The position numbers and the translations under genes were made by a program. DNA of 64,000 nt from Quercus robur (Eukaryota; Streptophyta; Magnoliopsida; Fagales; Fagaceae), in contig NC_065544.1 of assembly GCF_932294415.1 (NCBI RefSeq), forward strand, positions 20,683,351 to 20,747,350, written 5' to 3'. The notes beneath the pieces are model-generated. The model was not told the DNA's origin, did no database searches, and saw only the letters and a list, made by a program, of their open reading frames with translations. This document shows, piece by piece, positions 48,286 to 59,954 of this stretch (its first letter is position 1; each line of letters starts with the position of its first letter).

Positions 48286-48819
48286 AAGCTGTAAGTATTT
48301 CTTTCAACATCTGATAAATATTTGATATTATTGTTAGCTACTTTCAATCATGTAAGCAGTAGTTCAAAATGAACTAAAATGATTTTTTCCAAGTCTACGA
48401 ATTTTGTGTACGTTATTTATTTATTTATTTTAATGGTTTGTATAGCTAGTTTAGGTCATTTGGTTATTATTACCCTTTTCTTTTCTTTTTTTGATGAACT
48501 GGAAATTTTTATTCACAAAACACCAACAGAATTACAGAGAGAGATCAAGAGCCTCAACCTTTATCATTATTACTGAACCGTTGAGCCTCCCTACTTTTCT
48601 CTTCTACTTTAGAATTTCAGGATTGCTTTTAAAAACAATAAAATAAAAGAATTTCAGGATTAGATGTATTTTGTTCACTCAAACTTACAAAAGGTGCATA
48701 TGTCAGGTATAAGATGCGTACGCATCCAATTTGTGGTGTACACACCTTTTGGACAGAAAACTCATCACTCCATTTCTATTTTGATGAGATTCTAGGGCTG
48801 AGGTGGTGCATGAAAAGCT
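47528..48819. other. AT-rich non-coding DNA
   Basis: Contains (TA)n at 48257-48281. No gene or RNA recognised. Confidence 0.5.
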
Positions 48820-48965
48820 TTAGGGGTTATTTGGTTGGTGAGTTTAAACAATAGTTTTCAGTATTTAAATAACATTACATGTATTTTCATATATTTTTTC
48901 ATCCACACATATTTTTAAAAAATACAAATAACATTACTAGAATAACGTTATCAAACAGGCTCTTA
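48820..48965. mobile_element. 140-bp MITE
   Basis: The element is 48823-48962 with TTA on both sides (48820-48822 and 48963-48965). Inverted ends are ggggttatttggttgg and, reverse complemented, gagcctgtttgataac. The interior matches the MITE at 49150-49286. Confidence 0.6.
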
Positions 48966-49133
48966 GGATTTGCATTAGTAATTAAATGTCATAGAATGGT
49001 GTTTCTTTTTTTGGGGGCGCTAAACAAAGAATGAAACAGGGTAAGGGTAGTGCAGGAAAAGTCTTAGGATTTGCATTAGTAATTAAATGTCATAGAATGA
49101 TGTTTCTTTTTTTGGGGGCACTAAACAAAGAAT
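48961..49133. repeat. 72-bp direct repeat, 101 bp apart
   Basis: tcttaggatttgcattag ... ggcactaaacaaagaatg occurs at 48961 and 49062 with two or three differences. The two copies lie between two related MITEs. Confidence 0.85.
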
Positions 49134-49149
49134 GGTGTTTTAGTGACTA

Positions 49150-49286
49150 GGGCCTGTTTGGTATAGCTAAACAATATATTTTCAATTTTTAAACAATATC
49201 AGACACATTTCTACACACTTTTTCACCCATACATATTTCAAAAAATTACAAACAACATTACTCAAACTCTTCTACCAAATGGGCCC
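49150..49286. mobile_element. 137-bp MITE related to 48823-48962
   Basis: Inverted ends are gggcctgtttggta and, reverse complemented, gggcccatttggta. The same internal words (aaacaat, cccatacatattt, aacaacattac) occur as in the neighbouring element. Flanked by TA on both sides. Confidence 0.7.
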
Positions 49287-49433
49287 TAATGGTTTTAGTT
49301 TTGGAATATTATGGATTTTTCTCCCAGTTGCACATGGGTCTTGTTAGGAGTTTTTTTTTTTTTTAGGGCGTTGATTATTATTGTAGAATGACCATTGATG
49401 AACTATATTACTTATTTCGATTATTTTAAGTAG

Positions 49434-49628
49434 AATAATTTGACTTTTTTGAAAGAGAGTTTCAACCTATGACGCCCGCTCCTAATGATAGTTATTTATC
49501 ATTAAACTAAGAATCATCAGACCAAAACACCAATAAATTTTTGGTGTAGGTGAAGATTGAACCCCAGATCTCTTATTCAACTATCAGAGACTTTATCAGT
49601 TGAGTTAACTGGAACCCACGAATAATTT
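49434..49628 (-). mobile_element. tRNA-derived SINE with TSD
   Basis: The element is 49442-49620 between perfect aataattt duplications (49434-49441 and 49621-49628). On the minus strand it starts GGGTTCCAGTTAACTC with an A-box-like AACTCAACTGATAAAG. A B-box-like GGGGTTCAATC follows, and the 3' end is A-rich (AAAAAA at 49445-49450). A different SINE family from the ones in the peroxidase introns. Confidence 0.82.
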
Positions 49629-49657
49629 TTTACTTTCATTGTGACTTTGCACATTTT

Positions 49658-50581
49658 TTAGACCATCCACATTGGTGAAGCTATAATTTTAGCTATTTTG
49701 CTCCATCAAAAGCTATTTTATCTATTATAGCTTCTCACTTTACAAAATACTCAACATCAGTGGTTTTATTTTAGCTTTCAACCCAATAAAATAATATAAA
49801 TAACACAATAAAATAATATATCCACTACAATATACCATTCATCTTTTTTTTTTTCTCTCTATTCTTTGCTGTCCTCAAGCAATGACACCACCATCAAACC
49901 CAACAACCCCAAATCAGCCAAACACAGACCCAGCAACCCCAAACCCAGCCAACTCCATCAGCACAACCAACCCATCACAACCACCCACCACCCACTGCCG
50001 CAACCACAACCAGCCCCCCACGACTCAAATTAAAATAAAATAAAATTAATTATCACCACCGCAAACCCACCTCAACAACGGTTATCCACAACACCCATCA
50101 CAAGCCACAACCAACACATCACAAGCCACAAGCCACAACTAGCCACAAACCACACGCTGATCTGACCCATGAAACCCAGCAAACCAATCTGACCCATAAA
50201 ACCCAGCAAACCGATCTATACCCACAACCAACAAACCAACACGCCGATCTGGGAAAAAAAAAAAGGAGAAGAGTACAGGGGAGATCGGCGGCGAGTGGAG
50301 GACGAGATGACTAGAGCTGGACAGTCAGCAACTGGGCAAGTGAGGTTGAGGGAGAGAGAAATTTGATTTCAAAAAAAATCTGAGGTTGAGGAAGAGAGGA
50401 CTGAGTTGCAACGGGAATAAAGGAGAAAAGGAAAAGAAATATATTTAAATAATCTTTATCAATGTGAACGCAATTTTTTTTTTTTTTTAATCCTTTGAGC
50501 TACAGTACACATCTATCTTTGTCTATGCACTGAAAAGCTAAAATATAAGAGTATACATTTAACTCCACCAATGTGCTCTTA
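49658..50581. mobile_element. MITE-like DNA element with C/A-rich core
   Basis: The element is 49661-50578 between TTA trinucleotides. The ends are gaccatccacattggtg and, reverse complemented, gagcacattggtggag. The core (49880-50270) is C/A-rich with tandem acccagcaaacc words and no intact gene. Such cores may be captured host sequence. Confidence 0.55.
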
Positions 50582-50589
50582 TTTTTGTA

Positions 50590-50639
50590 ATTAGTGGTGC
50601 TAAAAATTTTTAGCAATTTAGTTTTTTAGCACCACCAAT
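50590..50639. repeat. 50-base foldback
   Basis: attagtggtgctaaa and tttagcaccaccaat are near-perfect inverted repeats around a 20-base loop. Confidence 0.7.
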
Positions 50640-51440
50640 ATTTTGGCAGAGTTGTATATAGGTGCAGCTATCACATGCTTTACATGTAAAGATAAAAAGT
50701 CCCAACTTTTTAGGACATTGAGACATTCATGTTAGTAAGTTTATTAAGTTACGTTCATTAATTCAAATAATTCAGAAAACAATAGAAAATTCTTAGGTAT
50801 TTTGGAGCACAAAAAAATTGTGCTCTCTCCTCTCATAATCATGGTAAATCTTATTATAAATGTGAAAGGAGAAAATATTAATATTTTCCATGCTCCGGGA
50901 ATACGTAGCTAAAAATTATTCAAGAAACAACAAGATCTTAATTTTCAAAAGACGAATGTTAAGGACAAAAATTAATACTCTTATTATTTTTTTTTATAAT
51001 AATTATATTGTGAATAAAGTAATATACTTTTTACACGTACATACTATTAACATCATTTTTATCAATTTCATTATGTCACCTGATACAAAACATTATGAAA
51101 CTCTAATTTTGTCTCTCAATACTTATTATTGGAGTAAGAGACAACCCTAGCTATACGGCGTATAGTGATTATGTTTATGCAAAATGGCCACATGATTTAG
51201 TTGACATCGACTCTCATACAGAAGGGAAAAATATCAAGTCGCCATAGGAATCAAGCTTTAAAGACTTCAAGAACTCCAACCTTCAAATTTAAATCATTCA
51301 AATCATCCTCCTAGATCTAAAAGTGCACTAGAATCAAATTCAAAATTGTTAGAAAACTTCAAGAGATTGCAAGTTAATGAAATTCTATGGATTCAAGCCT
51401 AAAGTCCAAAAGAATTTCCATTACAATCTTTGAAGACAAA
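50640..51440. other. AT-rich non-coding DNA
   Basis: Nothing recognisable; the frame at 50890-51150 has no protein-like features. Confidence 0.45.
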
Positions 51441-51443
51441 GTA

Positions 51444-51720
51444 TGTGTTTGGGGTGCGCATCTGTGCGTCCACGTTTCTTCAGTTCACGTTTTCCACTTT
51501 TTTTTCCCCCCTGCGCGTGAACAGTAACCTCACATGGGTTCACTGTGCAAGGGACAAAAATTACTATTTATCACTGTAGCATCACTGTTCACAGCACTGT
51601 TCACGTACTAAAAAATATTAAAAATGGGTCCCACGGTACTATTCACACATTTAAAAATTATTTTGCTATAGTGTTTTCAGTTTTCAGTTTCAGTAACAAT
51701 AAGTTCAATCCAAACGAACC
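51444..51720. mobile_element. hAT-like MITE
   Basis: Starts tgtgtttggggtgcgcatctg and ends caatccaaacgaacc, whose reverse complement (ggttcgtttggattg) resembles the start. The interior has the cgcgtgaacagtaacc and gtcccacggtactattca words I associate with a common plant MITE family. Exact ends and target duplication not fixed. Confidence 0.5.
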
Positions 51721-52373
51721 CAAAGAACACAAGAATAACACGAAGAGCGAAGGATTTCTAAAAAACATATAGTTAGAAATTCATCATAATTTCTTTCCAA
51801 AGATCTCTTGATCCATTTCCCAATAAAATTAAGGAGCATCTAGTGTTTGAATTGAGATTATACTTAAATCAAAGATTTATTCAAAGAGATCAAATCAAAG
51901 GAGTATTATGTTATAATGAAATTTAATTTCAAAAAATTGTGCCTACTCATTCATCAATACAAATATTCATTTATGAAACTATTTCGATTATTTGATTTCC
52001 CAACTTAAAATTCAGTGCTTACAATAATATTAACTAGCCACAACAAGTCTAGTACAAAATATCTCAACTTTAAAGCCAGCATTCCACCACAAGCAATGGG
52101 TCAAATAGGATGCCTCTTTATCAATCTCTTCTTCACACTTCATTTATTTTCTTTCCATTAAATTTTGGAGGTAAGGGTAATTTATTAGTTGCAATACTCT
52201 TTTTCAATCCCTCTCCTTTTAATTTTGGAAGTAAAGGTACTCTATAAGTTACAATACTTTTGTAGGCAAAATTTCACGCCTACTTTCATATTGAATTGTC
52301 ACTCACTCGTTTGATTGAGTCCATCACACACACACAATACCACCAAGTGAGTTGATCTTATAGGATTATATCA
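51721..52373. other. 3' flank of peroxidase C
   Basis: From about 52180 it matches the 3' flank of copy B (2700-2880), including the cacacacaca run. A poly(A)-signal-like tttatt (AATAAA on the minus strand) is at 52143. No gene. Confidence 0.5.
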
Positions 52374-53324
52374 TCAATTAATTTTGGAACACACTTGGCG
52401 AATTTCACCAGCATTGCCTATCTTCACACCAATGTTACTCATTTTAATCATGGAATTCCCAAATTCCACTTTGAAATTCAAACCAAGCAACAAGTGTTGG
52501 ACAATGGCTTTTGTTGAAGCATCATTCCACAACATTTTATCAGACTCAAGAATCCCTTGCCCAATTCTTAGATTTCTAAAATAAGAGGTATCAAACCTAT
52601 TAGGGCTATGAGTGTCCAATGCAACTCGCTTTGAAACATCTCCATAGTGTGGGCAGAGTTCTCGGAGTTGAGGAAGAAATGCAAGGTTGATGGATGGGTC
52701 GACAGCACCATTTCTTACTTTAGTGAAATTGTACATTCTGTATTGGAAGAACTGGCAAGCTGAAGTTCCTATGGTGTGTCCTCCTATTAGAAAGAGAAAA
52801 AAAATGTTACCTTTGGTTATGTAAAAGTATTTGATGAAATTAAAAAAAAAAAAAAAAAAACAAAAAAAAAAAAAAAAAAAAAAACAAAACAAAACAAAAC
52901 AAAACCTTTGTAATAAGGGTCCATAGTGCGATCACCGCGCACCTTGGTGCGGTTGTCACTTCACAAGTATAAATACTTGTGGGGTGTAGGGGATAAGGGC
53001 CGAAATTTAAGTTTGTAGGAGCAAACTTCACACACATATACGCTTAAATTACACTGAAATATAATTTCTATCTTATATATATATATATATATATAATAAA
53101 ATTAAAAAAAAAGGGTCCATAGTGTGAAATTAAAAAGGCTATATAGCAAGATCGCCTTGCTCATCAAGGGTCTTGTGTGTGTGTCTCATATTTGTTTTCT
53201 TTTGCAATAATTGATTTTTGTCTTAATCAAATTATGGCCTATATCTATGCTTAATGTAATACATTTTATTCACAATCAATCCAAACCCCACCCACCCCCC
53301 ACACACCCCCCCCCCCCCCCCAAA

Positions 53325-53356
<32 letters not shown>

Positions 53357-54863
53357 ATATAATTTAATACTCATCTCACTAATTAAGTGAGAAAGGGCTC
53401 CACGATGGGCCACAATCTCAAAAGAGAAATTTTTGCCTTTCTTCTTTAAGACACAAAAACTAAGAGATTCTTGTTACTAGACCAGTCCCATGCAGCTAAA
53501 GCCCATGTATAGTTTGTTAGCTACTCCATGCTATACAATACCTCTCTCGGATCTAACTGTAATGGTTAGAAGTGTGAAATTGTCGAGACTTTTGGGGAAA
53601 AAAATATTATTGCTAAAAGATTACATACTAACATGGTAAAATAAGATCAGTGTCATTTCAACAAAATGAATTCTTGAATTTTTTTTTTTTTTTTTTTTTT
53701 TTTTGGTGTGTTTATATTAGTAACCTATCAACTTGTAAGTTTTATACAGCAAAATTTATGGTATCTATTGCATTACCTTTTTTGTGTGTTATTTTCATTT
53801 TCTAATTCAACTTGTTGATTACTGTCTCATTAGTCATTACCAACAATAATCATGGTTTCATTGTTTAGTAGCACTTCTCTTCCTCACTTTTGTTACAAAA
53901 CCTTGCCAGCTTGAGTTAAAGAAAATTAAGTTAAATTACCAACGAGGGCCACAAGATCTTGAGTATTGAGACCCAAAGCAGAAAACTTTTGCTTTTGCAC
54001 ATCGATGGAGTCATTGAATGCTGGCAAATTGTCAGCATCAGATACCAATGAAACCCTTCCATCTCTGCGTCCTGTGGGAACAGCCCAACTTGATCCATTA
54101 ACCTGCATGATAAGTCCAGAAGCACAGTTAATTATTGAAAAAAATAAGAAAATAAAAATAAAAATAACAAGTACCCACACAAATATATTCCACATTCTAT
54201 TTCTACTTTTCCCTCGTCTTATACCACCATATAGGATGAGAATAAAGTTTTTCTTCCTACTGATTTGAAAAAATTTCCTCTCAACTATTACGTGACGACT
54301 TATAAAACAATTTACAAGTTTAAACAAAGCTACATGATTCATTAAACAAGTCGTATGATTAAAATGATAAGTAATTTTGTTAATCATCACGTAATTGATT
54401 GGAGGAATTGACCTCCGAACTAGTTTGGAGGTAACTCTTTCTATAAAATAATTACCAAAACAACAGAATCACGGGCAGCAAGGGCAAGAATATCAGCACA
54501 AGAAACAACGCCAGGACATGCAGCTTCAAGCTGAGTCTTGGCATCATCAATAACTTCATATCCTCTCAGTCCAAGGTTAGCTTCAGCTTTTTTCTGAGTG
54601 TTAGGACCGTCAAAAAGGACAGAAGCATCCCAACCCCGCATGAAACAGTCATGAAAATGCATCCTCAACAATCCAGCAGCCACAGTGTGATCAGAATTGA
54701 AATGGCTTTGAACTGTTGAGCTAACAATGGATTCAGCTTGAGGACACGTAGTGGAATAAAATCCAACTCTTGTGCCTTTATGGCCATGCACCAAGGAGGC
54801 ACTAGTGGCAAGCAAGAGAAGCGTCCAAAAAATGAATATTTGGTTGGAATTTCCACTCACCAT
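52374..54863 (-). CDS. class III peroxidase copy C (N1-like), complete
   Basis: Exons are 54456-54863, 53940-54102 and 52374-52783, with GT/AG borders. The joined frame is 326 residues, the usual length. A signal peptide of about 28 residues targets secretion. Distal Arg67 and His71 (RMHFHDC), the [13 protein letters not shown] region and proximal His193 (GGHTIG) are present. So are seven of the eight conserved disulphide cysteines. The eighth is replaced: GCDAS reads GWDAS (codon TGG at 54630-54632, residue 78), a one-base difference from copies A, B and D. That bond normally braces the distal calcium site beside the catalytic His. The family oxidises phenolics with H2O2 in wall or apoplast. 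It resembles N1-type peroxidases by recall. A TATA box lies about 80 bases upstream. The gene may be expressed; activity is uncertain. Confidence 0.92.
52932..53111 (+). mobile_element. SINE in intron 2 of copy C
   Basis: Same insertion as 3424-3602 in copy B, with B-box-like ccgaaatttaagt (degenerate), a TA-rich tail and flanking gggtccatagtg(c/t)ga at 52917-52931 and 53112-53126. Confidence 0.75.
53281..53358. repeat. C-run and TA microsatellite in intron 2 of copy C
   Basis: An uninterrupted C homopolymer (about 53304-53320) is followed by an A-run and (TA)n. Prone to length change. Confidence 0.85.
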
Positions 54864-54942
54864 TATGGCTTAAAGAATAAAGACGACAAAAGTATTGTTT
54901 ATTATCCACAAACTGTTTTAAAGATTTGGCTAGTGAGCCAGA

Positions 54943-54952
54943 GTTATATATA
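54943..54952 (-). promoter_or_regulatory. TATA box of peroxidase C
   Basis: TATATATAAC on the minus strand, about 80 bases before the ATG. Shared with copies A and B. Confidence 0.65.
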
Positions 54953-54956
54953 GGCA

Positions 54957-55205
54957 TTAGTGAAGCCAAATGTTTGGACCAAGTAAGCGAATACAACTAA
55001 TCAAATTGAAAGATTCAAAAATATCATATGATGGATAAAATTATAGGATGGCCCGCTTCAATTCATTATCAAAAGATATCATCAACACATCATATTTTTG
55101 GACCAAGTAAGTGAATACGATTAATCAAATTGAAAGATTCAAAAATATCATATGATGGGTAATTATAGGATGGCCCGCTTCAATTTATTATTAAAAAATA
55201 TCATC
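54957..55205. repeat. tandem ~124-bp duplication upstream of peroxidase C
   Basis: aagtaagcgaatac / aagtaagtgaatac start the two units at 54981 and 55105. Same doubled block as upstream of copy A. Confidence 0.65.
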
Positions 55206-55295
55206 AACATGTCATTTGCATAATATTTTGTTGCATAGTCGTATATCATCAACAACTTGCAAAATAAAGGCCCAACAACAACTCGTACATTATTG

Positions 55296-55500
55296 GCAAA
55301 ACTACATTATTGGTCCCTGAAATTTATCATATGAACACAATTAGTCTTTTATGTTCTAAGTGAGTGCTATTGGTCACTCAAGTTTCAATAATGAGTATTA
55401 TTAGTTTTTTTTTTTAACAGTCATTAATGTTATTACCTATGTAGTTAATGGAATAATGACTTGACATATTTTTAATTGATGTGGCATTTTTTTAAAATTC
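55296..55500. repeat. dispersed repeat (attggtccct family)
   Basis: gcaaaactacattattgg ... agtttcaataatgagta also occurs at 21995-22160 and, inverted, at 59265-59549. No coding capacity. Confidence 0.6.
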
Positions 55501-56443
55501 AAATATTATAAAATTCAATTTTAATAAACTCACTATATTTGATGTGGCATAATGTCATATCGACAATTAAAATAAAAAGTTGACAAGTCATATTGACAAT
55601 AAAAATAATAGTCATCATTTGATGACCAAGTCTTGAATGTGACGCCGAAGAGACTTTGGGAGGAGATGGATGGTCACTTGAATGATTTGGTGTTTTAAGT
55701 GATTTTAAAAGATTCTAATGATGACTATCCACCCATGTCCTCACCAGTTTCAATTCGACCCATCAAAGCCTCCACCTCACTGCCAAAGTATCCACCACAT
55801 CCTAGCCTATGTCTAAACTGGACCTCATGTTCTTGATATTGCATTTTAATATACTACAGCAATGATATTTGGTTTGGCAAGTGTGTTGTGTAAAGACTAA
55901 AGATATGCTTTGCTAGAGGCATTGATGAGAATTTACTTTCAAAATCCACGACTATTGGATTTCATTCAGATGAACCAGCAGTTAGCCTTTTTGTAGACTA
56001 TAATAATTATTAGCCTAGTGAGGTTGGAATGATTTTTTTAAATAAAAAAGGATACCTTGTCTAGTTTGAGAAGCATAAATTATAATTTAACAATTTGTAC
56101 TTCGATACATTTGCAATTCCTTTCTACGTTTTCCAAGTATTTATGGGATGGAGATATTTGACTAATACATTTGCAATTCCTTTCTACGTTTTCCAAGTAT
56201 TTATGGGATGGAGATATTTGAGTAATTAGGTACTTGGGTTGGTGGAGAATCCAGATATGGATTGTTGAATTGTTATGGAGGACTTTCCATGGTGGATGGA
56301 AACAAAGGCAAGATGTAGGTTTGGAATGTGGTTGAACAGCTTTGTAAGGATTTTAAGGGTCAAGAAGCGTGGAGGCTTGGACACCGACAAAGAGACCTAG
56401 GAGGACAAAGATCATAGCTATTATTAAACTTATGTAAGAATTT
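55501..56443. other. intergenic DNA with a 60-bp tandem duplication
   Basis: To 55830 it matches 22160-22526. Beyond that it is unique. At 56106-56221 a 60-base unit (atacatttgcaattcctttc ... gatggagatatttga) is present twice in perfect tandem. No gene recognised. Confidence 0.6.
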
Positions 56444-57545
56444 TGAATGTTCAATTAGTATATAAAATACCTTGAATGTTTAGACCCCCAATTTACAAAT
56501 TACCAATTCAAGCTTATCAATAAACAATGTACGTACGGAAAATGTAAATAAGTTAAAACAAAATTGATAACATAATCTAAACCAAATAAAATCATATCCA
56601 CAGCAGAAATTAAATGGCAAAGATTAAGGAAGAGAGATGCAAACACAAGGACAACACAGCGATGTGTTATCGAAGAGGAAACTGAAACCCTTGGCGTAAA
56701 ATCTCTCTGCCGCCCTCCAAGCAGTCAATAATCCACTAAAGAATCAAGTTGGGATACATGAACAACAGAAAACTCTCCAAGTCTAATCTACCCAGTGTAC
56801 CTAACCCTCCAAGCTCCTACTCCAACGAGGTTACGCCGAACCTATTTTTTCTTTAACTTACCGGATTCCACTATAATCCATAGCATCAACCAATATGAAT
56901 TGGTCCCTTCCGAACTGCTTCCCAAGCACCAAATAGCCTTCTCACAGATATAGGTATGGTGAGAAAAGGTTTTGATTAATGCACCTCTTAAGGATGTAAT
57001 AATAAAGATGGTGAGAGTTAAGGAATTTGAAGAGTCACTATGTAAAGATTGTGGATGAGTCAATCTTGTTTTTCTCTAGGGTTTCTCTCTCAAAATTCTC
57101 TCTGGAAGCTCTCAATATTTCGTGGGTATAAGGGGTATTTATACTGGAGTGAGAAAAGAATGCGAAGAGTTAGTTTTTCCATAACAGAGTAGACCGGCGA
57201 CTTGGCCTCGCAACTTGACTGAGTCACGAGTCCAAGCCGCGAGCTAATTGAATGGTCATTCTAGACTTTTTGTCCTGTAGTGCTACAGCTGGCATGACGG
57301 TTCAGCTTCTCTGCATGCTTCATTCGTGTGCATCTTCTGGCGGCTTGCAAGCCGCGAGCCACCAGCGAGATCCAGCCGCAAGTCCCTGCTTCACTACACA
57401 GTCTTGAGCATTTCTTCACACTCTCTCACACACTACCCTTACATGATTTCCACCTAAATACAGGGTTTCTAAGTGCTGAATTACAAGCAAATTGGCACGG
57501 AATAAAGCCAACAAGATGGTTAATTAAATTCAACCTTACAAATTT
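56439..57545. mobile_element. solo LTR-2 with perfect TSD
   Basis: The LTR is 56444-57540 (tgaatgttca ... caaccttaca). It is flanked by aattt at 56439-56443 and 57541-57545. No internal element sequence. Confidence 0.92.
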
Positions 57546-57793
57546 TAATATGTGACTAACTACGTTTACTTTAAAAAAAAAAATAATATGACTAATTGGA
57601 TGGTCAGATTGAGAGAACATAAACATACAAGTACACAGCACATGTCCATCACATGCCATTCTTAGATTTGAAAGCTAACCGTTGGATTTGAAGAGTGTAA
57701 TGAAAGGTTAATTCTGGTAAATTATGGTCACAGTCAAACGGTTGGATTTAGAGAAAGGTGTGGTCAATAACTTATTATTGAATGTTATATCAA

Positions 57794-58951
57794 CCAATAA
57801 CTTATTATTGAATTCATATTTTGAAAATCCAACCGTTGGATTATATGTTCTATATGTTCTTAACATGCATGCTAATTTTCATGCCAATTGGGTGTAATTT
57901 ATCATTTGATCTTTAAACTCATCTTTTATGTATTATTTTAAACTACAAAAACTTGAATTTAAACAATTGATTGATGACATGGCTATTAATCTTTGATCAC
58001 CTTGAAATTTTGTAAGCATGAAAAATATATGAAGATAATAAAATCTAACGGTAGACTTGTCAAAATTCACATTGAATTAAGAAATATAGGGTTGGGTTCA
58101 AATTACACCTAATGTGACTCTAAAAAATGTTACACAAACCAATAACTTATTATTGAATTCATATTTTAAAAATCCAACCGTTGGATTATATGTTCTATAT
58201 GTTCTTAACATGCATGTCAATTTTCATGCCAATTGAACGTAATTTACCATTTGATCTTTAAACTCATCTTTTATGCATTATTTTAAACTACAAAAACTTG
58301 AATTTAAACAATTAATTGATGACATGGCTATTAATCTTTGATCACCTTGAAATTTTGTAAGAATGAAAAATATATGAAGATAATGTAATCTAATGGTATA
58401 TTTGTCAAAATTCACATTGAATTAAGAAATATAGGGTTGGGTTCAAGTTACACCTAATGCAACTCTAAAAAATGTTACACCAACCAATAACTTATTATTG
58501 AATTCATATTTTAAAAATCCAACCATTGGATTACATGTTCTATATGTTCTTAACATACATGTCAATTTCCATGCCAATCGGATGTAATTTACCATTTGAT
58601 CTTTAAACTCATCTTTTACGCGTTATTTTAAACTACAAAAACTTAAATTTAAACAATTAATTGATGACATGACTATTAATCTTTGATCACATTGAAATTT
58701 TGTAAGCATGAAATATATATGAATATAATGTAATCTAATGGTAGATTTGTCAAAATTCACATTGAATTAAAAAATATAGGATTAGGTTCAAGTTACACCT
58801 AATGTAACTCTAAAAAATGTTACACCAACCAATAACTTATTATTGGATTCATATTTTGAAAATCCAACCGTTAGATTATATGTTTTATATGTTCTTAACA
58901 TGCATGCCAATTTTCATGCCAATCAGACGTAATTTACCATTTGATCTTTAA
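57794..58951. repeat. 345-bp tandem array, 3.4 copies
   Basis: ccaataacttattattg recurs at 57794, 58139, 58484 and 58829, exactly 345 bases apart. Each unit carries aatccaaccgttggatt, a near-perfect palindrome, and atttgatctttaaactcatc. The fourth copy stops at about 58951 where a CACTA-type end begins. No ORF spans a unit. Confidence 0.92.
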
Positions 58952-59245
58952 GTGGGAAGGCGGAAAAAATAGAGGGAAATTTTGGGGCAGGGAAATTTAA
59001 AGGTCTATTGCGGTGGGTCATTAACACACCGCTATATCTAAGCTTAATGCCGCTAAACCAGGTCTATTGTGGCGGGTCATTGACCCGCTGCTGTACTACG
59101 TCGCAATATACTAGAACTATTGTGGTAGGCATATAGAATGCCGCAATAGATCTCATGTATAGCAGTGGGCCAAAAATGCGCCGCAATAGGCAACATATAG
59201 CGGCAGTTTTCACACCTGCTGTAATAGCTCGTTTTTCTTGTAGTG
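58952..59245. mobile_element. CACTA-type transposon terminus
   Basis: The right edge at 59241-59245 is tagtg. The reverse complement begins CACTACAAGAAAAACGAGC, the standard CACTA terminal repeat. Inward lie repeated ctattgcggtggg and gccgcaatag-type subterminal motifs in both orientations. The opposite end and transposase are absent, so this is a fragment or very short derivative. Confidence 0.75.
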
Positions 59246-59264
59246 ATTTTTTTTTTTTTTTTTT

Positions 59265-59549
59265 TAAAAGGGTGTTTTAAGGGTTTTTAAAATGTTAATG
59301 AATTCTTTATCTAAAATATGATCTATTAATTTATTGTTAATTGCTGATGTGGTACTGTGCCTAATTAATTGAAAAGATGTCATGTGACTACTCTGTTAGC
59401 CACATAGACAATAATACTAATGACAGTTAATAAAAGGACTAAAAATGCTCATTATTGAAACTTGAAGGGCCAATAGAGCACTCATTTAAAACTTAAGGGA
59501 TCAATTGCACTCATAGGGTAAACTTCAAAGACCAATAGTGTAGTTTTGC
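59265..59549. repeat. inverted copy of the 55296 dispersed repeat
   Basis: ctcattattgaaacttgaag and accaatagtgtagttttgcc are the reverse complement of the block upstream of copy C. Confidence 0.6.
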
Positions 59550-59954
59550 CTACATTGTTTGTTACTAATTAAAAACATTAATTAATGCATTATAGGGACT
59601 TAAGAAGTTCACTTTTTTCAAAGGATGATGACTACGAAAATATGAATTAATCAAACTTGCATTGATAGCAACTCGGGACTATTATGCCCAAAATTTGATT
59701 GGATATTAATTAAGTGAGTGTTATATGGGTGTGTGATAAGTCCTTGAGACGTGTGGAAAATACTTTTTCTTTGGCCATTACAGGGACAACTTTAAATTAA
59801 TAACAAATCTAAGGGCACAATAATTTTCATTAAAAAAAATTTCGCTAAATGTTAATGTGGTCTATTGTGAGCTAGGGACTGACATAACTAAAAATGAAGG
59901 GAATTATGTCCCTCTTGAGATTTAAAATATTTTCAAACAACATATATACATATA
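59550..59954. other. non-coding intergenic DNA
   Basis: No feature recognised. Confidence 0.4.

Noticed and set aside
49442..49620. Possible tRNA gene
   Set aside because: A and B boxes are present, but no cloverleaf acceptor stem; A-rich tail and target duplication make it a SINE.
54665..54856. Second minus-strand ORF inside peroxidase C exon 1 (also seen in A and B)
   Set aside because: Out-of-frame shadow of the peroxidase exon; the in-frame reading has signal peptide and haem motifs.
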